From assembly GCA_029449235.1 (NCBI GenBank), contig JANATG010000017.1, positions 1,436,912-1,500,911 of the forward strand: DNA of 64,000 nucleotides. Direction: 5' to 3'. The notes beneath the pieces are model-generated. The model worked only from the letters and a program-made list of their open reading frames with translations. It had not been told where the DNA came from and searched no databases. Positions 1 through 9,885 of the stretch are shown here, one piece after another. Source of the stretch: Linnemannia schmuckeri (Eukaryota > Mortierellomycota > Mortierellomycetes > Mortierellales > Mortierellaceae). Both the position numbers and the translations under genes were made by a program. The stretch's first letter is position 1. The number at the start of each line of letters is the position of its first letter.

Positions 1-73
1 ATAAAACGGAGCTGCAGGGCATTTAACCAAGCACAAGCACTCAGCACACGCTGACAGGAAATGCATGACCTAC

Positions 74-640
74 CATAGCCCACAGAGCCGTGGGAGAAAG
101 CGTCATGGTTGAATCGTTCACCGTCGCGAGGGAGACAGTATTGTTCGTGTTGGAGATGGATGCATGGACCAGCACATTGACAGTACCATTGTTGACATAT
201 CCGAGCGAGTGCCTGCTGTGGCCTCCTGACCAGTTGTATTCACTTTCGACTGTGATGTTCATCCACGCGCCTGGTCGTTTAAAACTGAAGCTCTTGTCCA
301 TTGACCCAGCAGGGTCGTATCGAATCCCGTAAGCCTTCTTGAAATGAGAGGCGTCACTCTGAGAGGCTCGACCGAACATGGTGAAGACACCTTTCGCATT
401 ACTGGTGCATGTGTAGTCGGAGCCGTTGGTGGTGTAGGGATATCCTGCTAGTTTCCAAGCCTCGAAGAGAGAGACAACGGACCAGGTAAGATCCTCAGGA
501 GAGGTGGGCTTGGTGTTTGTTCGGATAAGAACGACGTATTTGGAGTCACTGTTGGTGCTATAATCCGCTGCATATGCGAGACCATAAAACGTTGTCGAAG
601 CTGGGTCCGTTGTAACGCAAATGAGGTCGAGCCATCCCAT
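74..640 (-). CDS. Paralogous ectodomain/TM family protein, first recognisable exon (gene cut by window start)
   Basis: An open exon of 189 codons runs from an ATG at 640 to a probable GTAGGT donor just below 74; the rest of the gene lies beyond the window start. It aligns through most of its length with the first exon of the intact paralog at 2513-4633: a TFYG(L/V)A block near the start, GIRYDPAGSMD, GAWMNI, then HSLGYVNNG and ISNTNNTVSLAT. These features and several N-glycosylation sequons suggest an extracellular or lumenal domain. The start is uncertain. In both paralogs a CAG sits just before the ATG and could be an acceptor joining an upstream signal-peptide exon that I could not locate. 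Function unknown. Confidence 0.6.
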
Positions 641-740
641 ACTGTGATGTTGCCGTTAGTGGTGATGATGATCTTTGAGAAGTGTTGAATGAGAGTATGT
701 GAATGAGACAGTGAGGTGAACAAGGTGGAGTGAAAGGATG

Positions 741-776
<36 letters not shown>

Positions 777-1707
777 AAGAAACGAAAGTGCGACCGAGGG
801 GAGCAAGTAGAGTTCAGTGAGAAGGGAAGGGGTGTGAGTGAGTGAGGAGAAGTGGGCCATTCGTCCGTAATTTAGTTCTCTTCTTTTTTCTAACCGACAG
901 AGAGCCCATGCCAGGTACACAGTGGTTTGTATCCATTCTTTTTTTTTTTTGGATGTCAAGAGTACTACAATGATTGTGACAATGTGTATCTGATTACCTG
1001 GCATCAATCAAGCATGGACTATCCGTACTTGTTTTCCTTGTCGACCATCAGACTTCTTCTCGTTTGCGATCTGTGTCTTCGCCTTCTTCTTCCAAACTAT
1101 CCTCCTCTAGCAACACTCAATAGTGGGTTGCTGAGGGGAGCTATGTTCTTCTCGATTGTTTTGACATCCGCTTGCTGATTTTGATTGATGCGCCTTCGTG
1201 ATGCCCCTGACTGAGTTCGAAAATCTGAAAAATGCTCATTTTGTTTGTTTTGCTCGACAGACGTTGGAAGACAAGGTTGCGGGCACTCAACGGTTCACCT
1301 TTGAGTTGTCTGTTGTCATAGAGTTCGGAGAGGAAAAAACCAGGCTAGACGAAAAGAGTCGGAACTATAAGTGGCAAACATCCTACTGCATACATGGAAA
1401 ATATACATCGCCAGTCCGTCGTTGACTTGATTCAAAAGGTTGAATGTCTGTGCTATTAGGTTGTTACAAGACTATATAAGACTTTATTCTCATGGCTGCG
1501 CCGGGTTTTGTAAAGAGTCGATGGTAGAGGGGGTATGGATACGGATAGTTCTACGTTTTCACTAGATTCGGCCAACTCGAGGTGCGACATCTGGTTCTGG
1601 TAAATGCTGCGATGACGATGGCTACGCAATGATACTGGAGTAGGTAGGCGCGCTGGCAGAGTGCATGGTTACGTTTTTGGATGAGTCGATAGGCGAGACA
1701 AGTGAGG
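641..1707. other. Gene-free stretch with a long A-tract
   Basis: No supportable gene. The stretch upstream of the membrane-protein exon holds an A34 tract at 741-774 (a poly(T) element on that gene's strand, about 100 nt before its ATG). Elsewhere there are only short unsupported ORFs. Confidence 0.5.
741..774. repeat. Poly(A) tract, 34 nt
   Basis: Uninterrupted run of 34 A. On the minus strand it is a poly(T) block in the putative promoter or leader of the adjacent gene. The paralog at 4633 has a shorter A-run near 4750 at the same relative position. Confidence 0.95.
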
Positions 1708-2262
1708 TCAGTTGCCAGGGCCCCGTCCGCGTTGCAGGTGATTTAGTCGTTCCTGAGTGTCCTTCTGATTTGTTGGACGATGATTATTTCTTGTGTCCAC
1801 CTGATTTGTTGGACGATGATAGCTTTCCTTCATAGGAAACAGTCGTGACAACATTAGGTCGATGGTGATTAGAAAACAGAGTAGTAGCTCGTATCTATGC
1901 AGCATTGCTCTCATATGTTCCTACGCCTCCGGCTCCTTCGAACCAACAGAAGCACAATCCCTGAGAGAACGACACCAACTCCAGCAACAGTGCTGATAAT
2001 GGATCCTGTGGGCAGTAGAGTTCGATGTTGGTGATGGGCTTGAGTCAATGCCCACAGGATATATAACATTGACTAGCGTGACCATATGGGTGTACCTGAA
2101 CCCACTGTCGTTTCCGAATGCATACAGTGTCCGTTCCTTCTTGAGCAGCACAAATGACGACGCACCGGTGTTGTTTCCGATATTCCTACAAGGGGTTGGT
2201 TCTCTTCTCTTTTCAGCAACGGCTCTTCTATCCAGTCCTAGACCAGCGCTAGGAGCGAGCAA
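1708..2262 (-). pseudogene. Decayed copy of the ectodomain/TM family (C-terminal half)
   Basis: On the minus strand, 2100-2190 encodes a block like exon 3 of the intact paralog (SSFVLLKKERTLYAFG against SAFALLKSEGTIYAFG), followed by a proline/serine linker. A hydrophobic TM-like segment with GSIISTVAGVGVVLSG then appears in a different frame near 1950-2010 and ends in an arginine cluster. The frame break between linker and TM, and the absence of upstream exons, argue for a relic. The downstream ORF (1708-1914) contains an imperfect 36-bp tandem repeat around 1765-1820 that encodes HRPTNQ twice. An undetected intron cannot be excluded. Confidence 0.55.
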
Positions 2263-2263
2263 C

Positions 2264-2380
2264 TGGCCGGGAGGAAGGATTTTCGACGCGGAGATCAGTC
2301 CACTGATGAGATTAATAGAGTGTGTCTAATTAATTGGCCAAATTGCCTGAAATCCGTGTGACTTCGGGTTCGATCACACA
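2264..2380. repeat. Duplicated flank shared with 5060-5180
   Basis: The stretch holding GGGAGGAAGGATTTTCGACG and the following CCACTGATGAGA block recurs in diverged form at 5060-5180. It is a noncoding part of the unit duplicated along with the membrane-protein family. Confidence 0.6.
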
Positions 2381-2512
2381 GCAGCGTTCGTGCGTGTGGG
2401 TGGCAATTCACCTGGATAGTTCTTGCACACACTCTAATTGTTCTCCAAATCATGCATTTTTCTATTATCCAAGATAGTAAATGACTTTTAATCTCGGCAA
2501 AGGCTGCTAGTA

Positions 2513-4633
2513 TCATGGGGAATTAACGGTGGAGGATGGTACTGATGCGGAAACAATGCGCTCGCTTGGCTCGACAGTCGCCTGTGAGTCTTGCGACGAC
2601 GATTGTTCCACACTGTCATTGGTGTGGGCTAGGACACTAGAGGTCAGTACACTCTCATTTTCGGCTGCACGACCAGCAGGCGGAGCAAACGGAGATGTCG
2701 ATACACAGGCTGCTGATACTGTTGGCGTTGTAGGTATAGGTGCCGCAGTGGCTTCTGAAAGCTGTTCCGAGGCAGCGGGTGTTGTTGGTATTCCATTAGG
2801 AATGGCTGTCGTAACGGACTTGGGCTGTGGGTGACTGGAGAGCTGTTTTGCCAGTATTAGTTCCTGTAGTATCCGCATTTGGTCCTGTAGTGCCTTGGAC
2901 TGTTCTTGAAAGTACAAAGGCATGGGTGGTGCTGGCACCAGAGGAGGGGTGTCCATAGTATTTGTTTGGCTCTCTGGATATATCGAATCCAAGTATTTTC
3001 CCTCGAGGTCAAAACAATTACGTCCGTTCTTCGGCCCTTGCGCTCGATGGTCGTCTTTGCTGATGTCGGAAGTCTGCTTGAGCTGGGATTTGTCGGCATT
3101 CGTTTTAACGGTGCTGTCGCCGTCCTTCTTTTTCCTGCTCCAGCCACTTATCCTCCAGCCACTTGTCATCCTGCCCAAGAGGAACGTGCATACTGTAAGA
3201 ACAAAGGTTCCAATAACAATCCCGACAATGCCTCCTGTCGATAGGATGCTCGATTCCGGCGCAGCTGGAGGTGGTGGAGGGTTTGGGTTGATGCCATAGG
3301 GCTCTGCCACGATGACCTGCGAAGCCGTGCGGTTGTACCGAGTTCCTTCCATGTCGCCACTGCCAAATGCATAGATCGTTCCTTCACTCTTGAGTAACGC
3401 AAACGCCGAGGGAGGGAGATTCATCCAGTCGCCGACGGGGACAAAGAAATCCATGTCGATAATGATGGCTGCAATCATCGATGTAAGACTTTGGAACATG
3501 TCGTCTTTGGGACCCATTATTACGTTAGGATCCCTTGCCTCAAACATTATAGTGATATCGCCGGTGTAAGATTGATTGGATTTCTATCGAGTGCAATACA
3601 AAAGTTGTAAGGAGGCGTGAGTTGAAGGAAAAGAATTAAGCAAAAGCGATACGCGAAAGATTATTTACATAGCTCACTCACTTTCATTGGGCACAGTAGT
3701 CTTAGGCTATTGTCGACGAAATACATAAATGGTTTTGGAGAGCCGTAGCACTCGTCTATCTGAGTCGTGTTGTATCTCCTGCTGACAGGCGTCGTTGGAC
3801 TGATGGTGGTAGTGTTAAGGGGGAATCCTGTGAGGTAGGTTCTGTAGTTCTCACTAAATCCCTCGCCGTAGGCATAAAGGTGGTCATTGTCGATTACTAT
3901 TGCGTGTAAAGATCTGCCGTGAACAGTGGCATTCTATTAATTAAAAGCATTTGCAGTGAGGGTTAGTGTCGTATAATAAAAATCGAAGGTAGCAGTACTA
4001 CACGGTTCAATGCATAAACAAACACACGACTACACTACGCCTACGTAAACAATACAATACCACTGTCCAGATAGTCGTAGCTGCAAGAGTCCTTGTAGAA
4101 TCGTCCACAGTCGCGAGACTGACGGTGTTGTTGGTCTCGGAGATCGACGCATGGACAAGGGCTTTGGTAGAACCGTTATTGATATATCCGAGAGAATATC
4201 TGGTGAAGCCTCCTGACCAAGTGTGTCCTGTATCGACTGAGATGTTCATCCATGCGCCCGTGCCTTGAAAATCGAATCTAGGGTCCATGGATCCAGTAGG
4301 GTCGTATCGAATTCCAAAGGGGATCATAGTCGTCACTGATGAAGCAACTCTCGGAGTTCGACCGAACAGCGTAAAGATACCTTGCTCGTTGTATGCGCAC
4401 GAGTAGTCGACGCCTTTGGCTGCGTCAGGGTATCCTGCTAGTTTTGAGCTGTCGAACATCGAAATGGTGGTCCAGGTGATGTTGGTAGGCGATGTTGGAT
4501 TGGTATTGCTCCTGACAACAATGGCGTATTCGGGCTTGTCGTTGTTGGAGCTGTAGTCTCTAGCAAACGCCACGCCGTAAAACGACGTTTTGTTCGAGTC
4601 GGATGTCAAGCAGGTGAGATTAAGAAGTCCCAT
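2513..4633 (-). CDS. Intact three-exon single-pass membrane protein of a local paralog family
   Basis: Exons 4633-4061, 3933-3682 and 3583-2513 join in phase 0 and give 631 residues. Intron 1 (4060-3934) and intron 2 (3681-3584) have GT donors and TAG acceptors. The N-terminal 275 residues form an Asn-rich ectodomain with many N-x-S/T sites. Exon 3 repeats a LLKSEGTIYAFG block, then a proline stretch, a hydrophobic helix at about residues 392-412 and a long basic/polar tail with a QEQSKALQDQMRILQELILA coiled-coil-like segment. This predicts a surface or endomembrane protein facing outward at the N-terminus. No signal peptide follows the ATG at 4633, so an upstream leader exon ending at the CAG before it is possible. 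I recognise the family only as an expanded Mortierella-type one of unknown function. Confidence 0.75.
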
Positions 4634-5268
4634 GCTGCGGGAATGTTGTTGCTGGTGTTGGTGGTGTTGGTGTGATGTCCTCGAAGCGAGGTTGTCAAAT
4701 GAGAGTTGGTGAATGAGAAAGGGAGGTAAGCAGATGGAGTGAACATGAGCAAAAAAAAAAAAAAAGTGAAAAATAGCAAACAGGGCCGAGAAGGGACCAG
4801 CGGCCTGGGAGGGACGGGAGATGAAAGGGACGTATGCATTAGTGCATAATTAAGTTCTCTTTTCCCAACCATGAGCCCATTCAAGATGCAGGGCGGCGGT
4901 GAGGAGCAAACGATTTTCGTTTGCTTCGAGTTAACAAGACGACCTGAACTTGATATTCATTCATTCTTGAACTGGGGTTTTTTTCTGGTTTTTTTTTCGT
5001 GGTTTTACATCTTCAGCCTCTTTGTGTTTTCCTACAGTAGACACCCCGAGGAGTGTGTAATTGGCTGGGAGGAGGGATCTTCGACGCGAGGATTAGTCCC
5101 CCTGATGAGACTGATTGCGTGCGACTGATCAAACTACCTGAAAATGTTTTCGACTGAGTTTGAAAGTAAGGTCTAAAAAAAAAAGCATTACAAGCATTTT
5201 GCTTTTTCTTCAACCCGCTCGTACACTAATCAAATTGTGTATACTCTAAAATGTGTACCTTTTTTCAA
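4634..5268. other. Gene-free stretch upstream of the membrane-protein gene
   Basis: Contains an A-run near 4750, a CT-rich leader on the minus strand and the second copy of the duplicated flank (5060-5180). No gene supported. Confidence 0.5.
5060..5180. repeat. Duplicated flank shared with 2264-2380
   Basis: Diverged copy of the 2264-2380 stretch, again lying beyond a family C-terminus. It marks the edge of a segmental duplication unit. Confidence 0.6.
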
Positions 5269-5880
5269 CTAATGCAAGACTATAAGGACTGTACTTTCAA
5301 GAAAGTATTTAGTACTATAGGGAGGAGGATACAACAGTAATGCGGGCATAGTAGGCTCACTTGGCTCAACAAACCTCCATGGCGCAACTCCTTGTGAGCC
5401 TTGTAACAACGGTTGCACGGTATCATAGATAAGTGTTGGGGCACTGGGGAGCGTATCCATACTCTTCCGATTGTATGAATAGGTGGGTTGAAAGGTATCG
5501 GTAAGCAGGCAGCTGCTGTTGGCGTTATAGGTTCTTCTGCTGCTTCTGGAAGATGATATGACGAATTGAATATTGTCGACTTGTCATTATAGGAGGCGGG
5601 CGTGACAACGTTGGGGCGTGGGTGACTGGAAAGCAGTAAAATCTGGATTTGTTCCTGCAGTATTCAGATCTTGTCCTGCAATTCTTTGAGTTGCTCCTGG
5701 AAGTAGGGAGGCAGGAAAGTGGTTGGCGACAGGTGGGTGATGTCCGTGGATTCCGTCCGTTCCTCTAGGTGAGTCGGGTCCGGGTATTTTCCGTCGAGGT
5801 CGAAATAATTAGGTTCGCTCTTTTGTCCTTGCGCCTGTAGGGTATCCATGCTGCTGTCAGGTGCTCTTTTGGACACGTCT
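5269..5880 (-). pseudogene. Decayed cytoplasmic tail of the ectodomain/TM family
   Basis: On the minus strand, 5876-5664 encodes a FDLDGKYPDP ... PPYFQEQLKELQDK series that matches the tail of the intact paralog (FDLEGKYLDS ... LYFQEQSKALQDQ). A stop follows immediately. The homologous continuation (ILQEQIQILLLSSHPRPNVVT) resumes in another frame, and near 5400 a segment resembling the paralog's C-terminus (VQPLLQGSQG ... VEPSEPTMPA) follows. The ectodomain exons and TM are missing. This is a C-terminal relic of a third or fourth family copy. Confidence 0.65.
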
Positions 5881-6016
5881 GATTGGCATTAACTGCTGTA
5901 ACCTTGTCGACCACTGATCAAACTTCGTTGCGAGTATGGCAATGACTAGTGCTTCTGCATGAGTGTTCCGCGCGTTCATAGGGTATAAGCCACCACTCTG
6001 TCTCGTGGTTCCATTA

Positions 6017-6395
6017 TCCTGCAAGGCACAGCTGGTAGAACACATATGGAATCCTGTCACTTCTATTTTGTGCCATATATTAATATTCCCCTTTGCCTTG
6101 GGAATCTCTATCATCTCTTCTTAAACATTAGGGCTCAAATAACCTATGGTTGTCTACAACTGCAGTATCTACTTTCTCTGCCTCATGGCATATCTCTCTA
6201 TTTTTTTGTTTTGTATATACGTATTAAAATATAAATTGGCAGTGTTAAATGTAATCCTCAAGGTGTGCCAGTGCCGAAACTTTTACCGAAACCCTTAGTC
6301 ACATTGAGTTTTGTTCCACGCCTCATCATCGCTTACTTTTGTTTCGTACTTCATCAGCATCGGCCTTTGTTCTCAGTGTATCTAGCGGAGCCAGA
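6017..6395 (+). repeat. Dispersed repeat, copy 1
   Basis: About 380-440 bp that recurs in inverted orientation at 19028-19470, at roughly 80% identity by eye. Shared landmarks include GCAAGGCACAGCTGGTAGAA, the CTTGGGAATCTCTATCA block, GCCTCATGGCATATC and the CTCAAGGTGTGCCAGTGC block. I see no clear TIR or poly(A) end, so its class is unknown. Confidence 0.7.
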
Positions 6396-6745
6396 GATAT
6401 GAAAACTCAGGCGAGGGCCAGGGCTATTTAAGTTATCTTATTTTATTGAGGACCAAACTGGAACATTACCGTTCCAATTTTCTTTATCGCGATGAAAACG
6501 AAATGGGATTGTTCGTTAAATTTTGTAGATATAGAGGTCCTAAATATTACAAAGAGTAGACTCTCGAGAAATTTCAAAACTGATGAAGAGATAGAAAATA
6601 GAACATGCTGAAAAGAAATCATAAAAAGGGGGTAATGCAAAACAGAAGAAACATGGACAGGATGGATACTGTTGCGTTAAAAAGGGTATGCCTCTCGCAT
6701 CAACATTACTTGGCTGTGGTCGTGATCGTGGTTTGCCCAGTCTAT

Positions 6746-7398
6746 TTAATTTGACATCGCCCTGCACTCCAGAGGCACATTATGAAGGAACTCTTGGGTC
6801 TCCTCCATAAACTTCCCTAGCTCCACATAGAAAGGGGTAACTTTTCCGTGACAAGCAATGCAGTGGTGATGTTGGCGGAAACAAAGGCAATATTAACCGC
6901 CTCGATGGAGTCGCCATCAAAGACCTTATTGTCTACAAACTTTTTAAACACAGCTTGAAACGCCTTGAGACTGTCGACGGCGACTGCTTCCAGGTTAGTG
7001 ACAGTGTCGTAGGTCAGTCCAGGCACCTTTTTGGAAAGGTACTCTGTGCACTGTTGACATTCGTACACTGTGATGACGTTTTCATGACGCTTCAGGAGCG
7101 GGGTGTCGATGGTGGCGATCATCGCCCGTGCGCGGTGTTGGACTCCAGGGGCTAATGGAATGGACATAGCCTGCGCGCCCGTCCGTCCTAGAACCATCAT
7201 TATTTTCGCAATGCGCAAGATGTCAACGACTGATTGAAGGAATACAAACAAGATATAGCAACAGACACTCCTAGCGGTCCCAATGGTTCGGGCTGTGCCT
7301 GACTTTCTTTGGTTTCTATAGAATCATGATGGGCATATATCTTCATTAATGGAGAGCAGGACAGCAACAAGGCACAAGGAGAATGAATACAACTTCAT
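6746..7398 (-). pseudogene. Small secreted protein gene with frame breaks
   Basis: An ATG at 7398 opens a hydrophobic leader (MKLYSFSLCLVAVLLS), but the frame closes within 25 codons. The likely mature body starts in another frame (AHHDSIETKE), and a 74-nt GT-AG intron ending TCAATCAG would join it in phase to VDILRIAKIMMV and a helical body containing ECQQCTEY. A last 1-nt shift after VTEK is needed to reach a plausible C-terminus (FYVELGKFMEETQEFLHN, stop at 6746). Two single-base breaks, one near an A-run, mean either a recent pseudogene or consensus errors. No known domain is recognised; it is effector-like in size. Confidence 0.5.
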
Positions 7399-7566
7399 TT
7401 TGCTGATTTTCCAGTCAAAGTGAAGAGGAAATTGTGATTGGCAAGAGACGTACAAGTGGAGAGAAAACAAGAAGTGTGAAGATGAAAGCAAATAATGAGA
7501 AAAGGCAGTTGAACATCTTTGCTTATATACGAGTGGCGAGAGAGTGAGAGAGAGCGGAGGTGTCAA

Positions 7567-8246
7567 TCTGTGGAGATGTCCATCTGTGAAGTTACCAGGC
7601 AGAAAAGTTTATGTTTTTCGGAACCAGATGCAGTAAGAGGCACGCATGGCCATAAAAAAATCAAGGGGGCTAGAGGAAGGGATGATAACGAAGAGATACA
7701 TTCAACAACCAAAGGTGTGGGTGGGAAGTTCACAAGAAAAAAGAAGGGAGAGAGAAGGGATGGACGGACAAGTATTTGAAATTCAAGGGGCAGGCACTAC
7801 GTTTCCGTAAAAAAAAGGTACACGGGGCACATCTCTTCTTTAACGAAGCCTAGGGACACATTCTTCAACTTTAAAAAAAGGGCGGGATTCGCGCTACATG
7901 GGAGAGAGAGAAGGCATCTCTTTCGGGAAAGGGAGGTTGCTTAACAAACACCGCACAGGCAACAGCCACGGAGAGGAGCAGTTATTTCATTTATGACCCC
8001 TCCTTCCACTGACAACCCAGGATGCTGACACTGACCCCTTTGATTTTTAGTTCTAGTCTGTGATCCCTGAGTTTTCATGACTTTTTTTTTCAACAGTTGA
8101 TATTTCAGCCATAAAAAAGTGCGATTCCAACTCCACCTCCATTGTAGCTCTTGGCAAGGTCAAATATGCAAATCACAAAAAAAATCAGAGGTAGACATTG
8201 TGTTTTATCGCAAAGAGATCAAATATTAAAAATTGAACTTCTTGAA
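7567..8246. other. Gene-free stretch
   Basis: Between two minus-strand secreted-protein loci. Only short A/G-rich runs; nothing supported. Confidence 0.5.
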
Positions 8247-8893
8247 CTAAGATACTACTTGGGTTCTAATATTGCAAAGGTGGAGAAACCACTCACTGAT
8301 CGACACACGGGCATCTTCACAATGCTCCATCACCTTTGACCATCTGTCCTGAACAGCATTGCCGCTACTAAATTCTACATAATACGCCTGGATCATCTCT
8401 CTGAGCGCCTTGTGCGCATTCTCGGCCGTCGGAGTGATATATCTTACTGATCGGGCGTCGACAATGGCCTGGCGAAGCTGCTTGTACGGTCCATTCATCA
8501 CTCTTCGGAGGCTTTGTTTCCTCTTCATGGGCGCTTTGTTGCGATCAAGGCACATTTGTACTTGTTTGTTGAAGCGCGCAAGGGTGTTGTCGCAGGTCGC
8601 TTGGCTGAAGGATTGGTGGTCCTTGTCTTTTGGAATGGGTGTTGTTTGGCTTGGTGAATCATCGTGTCGTCGAACTGGAAGGAAGAAGAAGGCAGTGCAG
8701 TGAGAAGGATGAGAAGAATAGGCAAGATATGTTAATAGTCTAAAAAAATGAAACATATTCTACATTGGTGCATAATAGGATCAATGGTTATCAATGTGAG
8801 CGTTGACAATGAGGGAAGGAGGAACGTGCCTTGAAAGGCGGACACAAGCGTCATGGTAAGGGGAATTAAAAATGCAATGTACAATATCTTCAT
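8247..8893 (-). CDS. Small secreted helical protein, two exons, possible GC-AG intron
   Basis: The ATG at 8893 starts a classic signal peptide (MKILYIAFLIPLTMTLVSA). Exon 2 begins after TTCCAG at 8674 and runs to a stop at 8247, encoding a charged alpha-helical body with four cysteines (ATCDN, QMCLD, EHCED, HLCNI). The only junction that keeps the frame with a short leader uses a GC donor (CAAG/GCACGT, intron 8829-8675), giving 163 residues. A GTAGAA donor further into the leader also keeps frame and would give a longer N-terminus. A GTGAGT near 8290 could truncate or re-route the 3' end. No known domain; secreted and effector-like by inference. Confidence 0.55.
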
Positions 8894-9885
8894 GTTGTTG
8901 GGGTTGTTAGATAAAACAGGGAATGAAAGTGAGATAGTTGAAAGTGGGAAGGAATAAAATCAAGAACGAAATAGAAACAAAGAACAAAAAGAGAAAGGAT
9001 GTGTGCGTAAAACGCTGTTGCATGTAACATTCCATTTGACAGACGCCAAAAGACAATAGAAAAAAATGACGGGAGCTTGTATTTCAAGGGGTAGGAAGGG
9101 ATAGAGGCATTACAGAGAAAACAAAAAATGCAGCCGAGAAGATATTTCGACCATGATACATTAGGCAGAGGCATATAGGTCGTTTCCTTCCTTGCCTCCG
9201 CCTCTTCCTTGAAAATCAGAACGAGCAGAAGATGCTACGAACACCTCCTGCAGCCAGAATAACCTCTTTCACCTCTTCCACATACACCCTCGTACACACT
9301 CTCTCTCGCACGCACACAGAGGGAGAGAGAGAGACGCTGTTGTGTATTTTGATATAGCGTTCGCTCCGCTCTAACCACAACGAAAAGAAAGAGGGTGAAC
9401 GGCGTTTTATTCTCAAAGTATTTAATGTATTTAATTGACTCTACTCCACCTTCCTCTTCCTCTTCCTCTTCCTGTCTTGCACGCCTCTTTCCCCCTCCCC
9501 CTCTAGACATCCCCCACCCCTACCAACTGCTTGGGTCCTTGGGTCCTTGGGTCGCTGATAAACACCTGCTATAGTGTCGCCCCATTCGCAGCCATTTCAA
9601 CCTCCGCTGAGCATAGTTCGTCCACCTTTTTTCATTTTGCCTTGCTAGTTTTTATTTCGTTGTTTTCCTGCAAGTGGTTTCTTTTTTTGCAGTGGATTGG
9701 CTGCATAAAATATGTGAAAGTATGTCTGCATGCGAGGAAAGAAAGCGAGAATGTGTAGGTGGCTGGAAAGAAAGAGCGAATGAGGGCATGTGTGTGGGCG
9801 AAAAAAAAATGCTGTGTGCGCTCCTGCTAAGGATATTGAATCACTGCATTCCATAATCTCTCTCTCCCATCCCTTACACTCGTGC
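8894..9885. other. Gene-free, low-complexity stretch
   Basis: CT/GA-rich microsatellite-like runs (for example around 9290-9335 and 9450-9480) and no supportable gene. Confidence 0.5.

Noticed and set aside
1921..2262. A 113-residue protein-coding gene on the minus strand.
   Set aside because: It aligns with the middle of a paralog exon and then loses frame before the TM segment; better called a relic.
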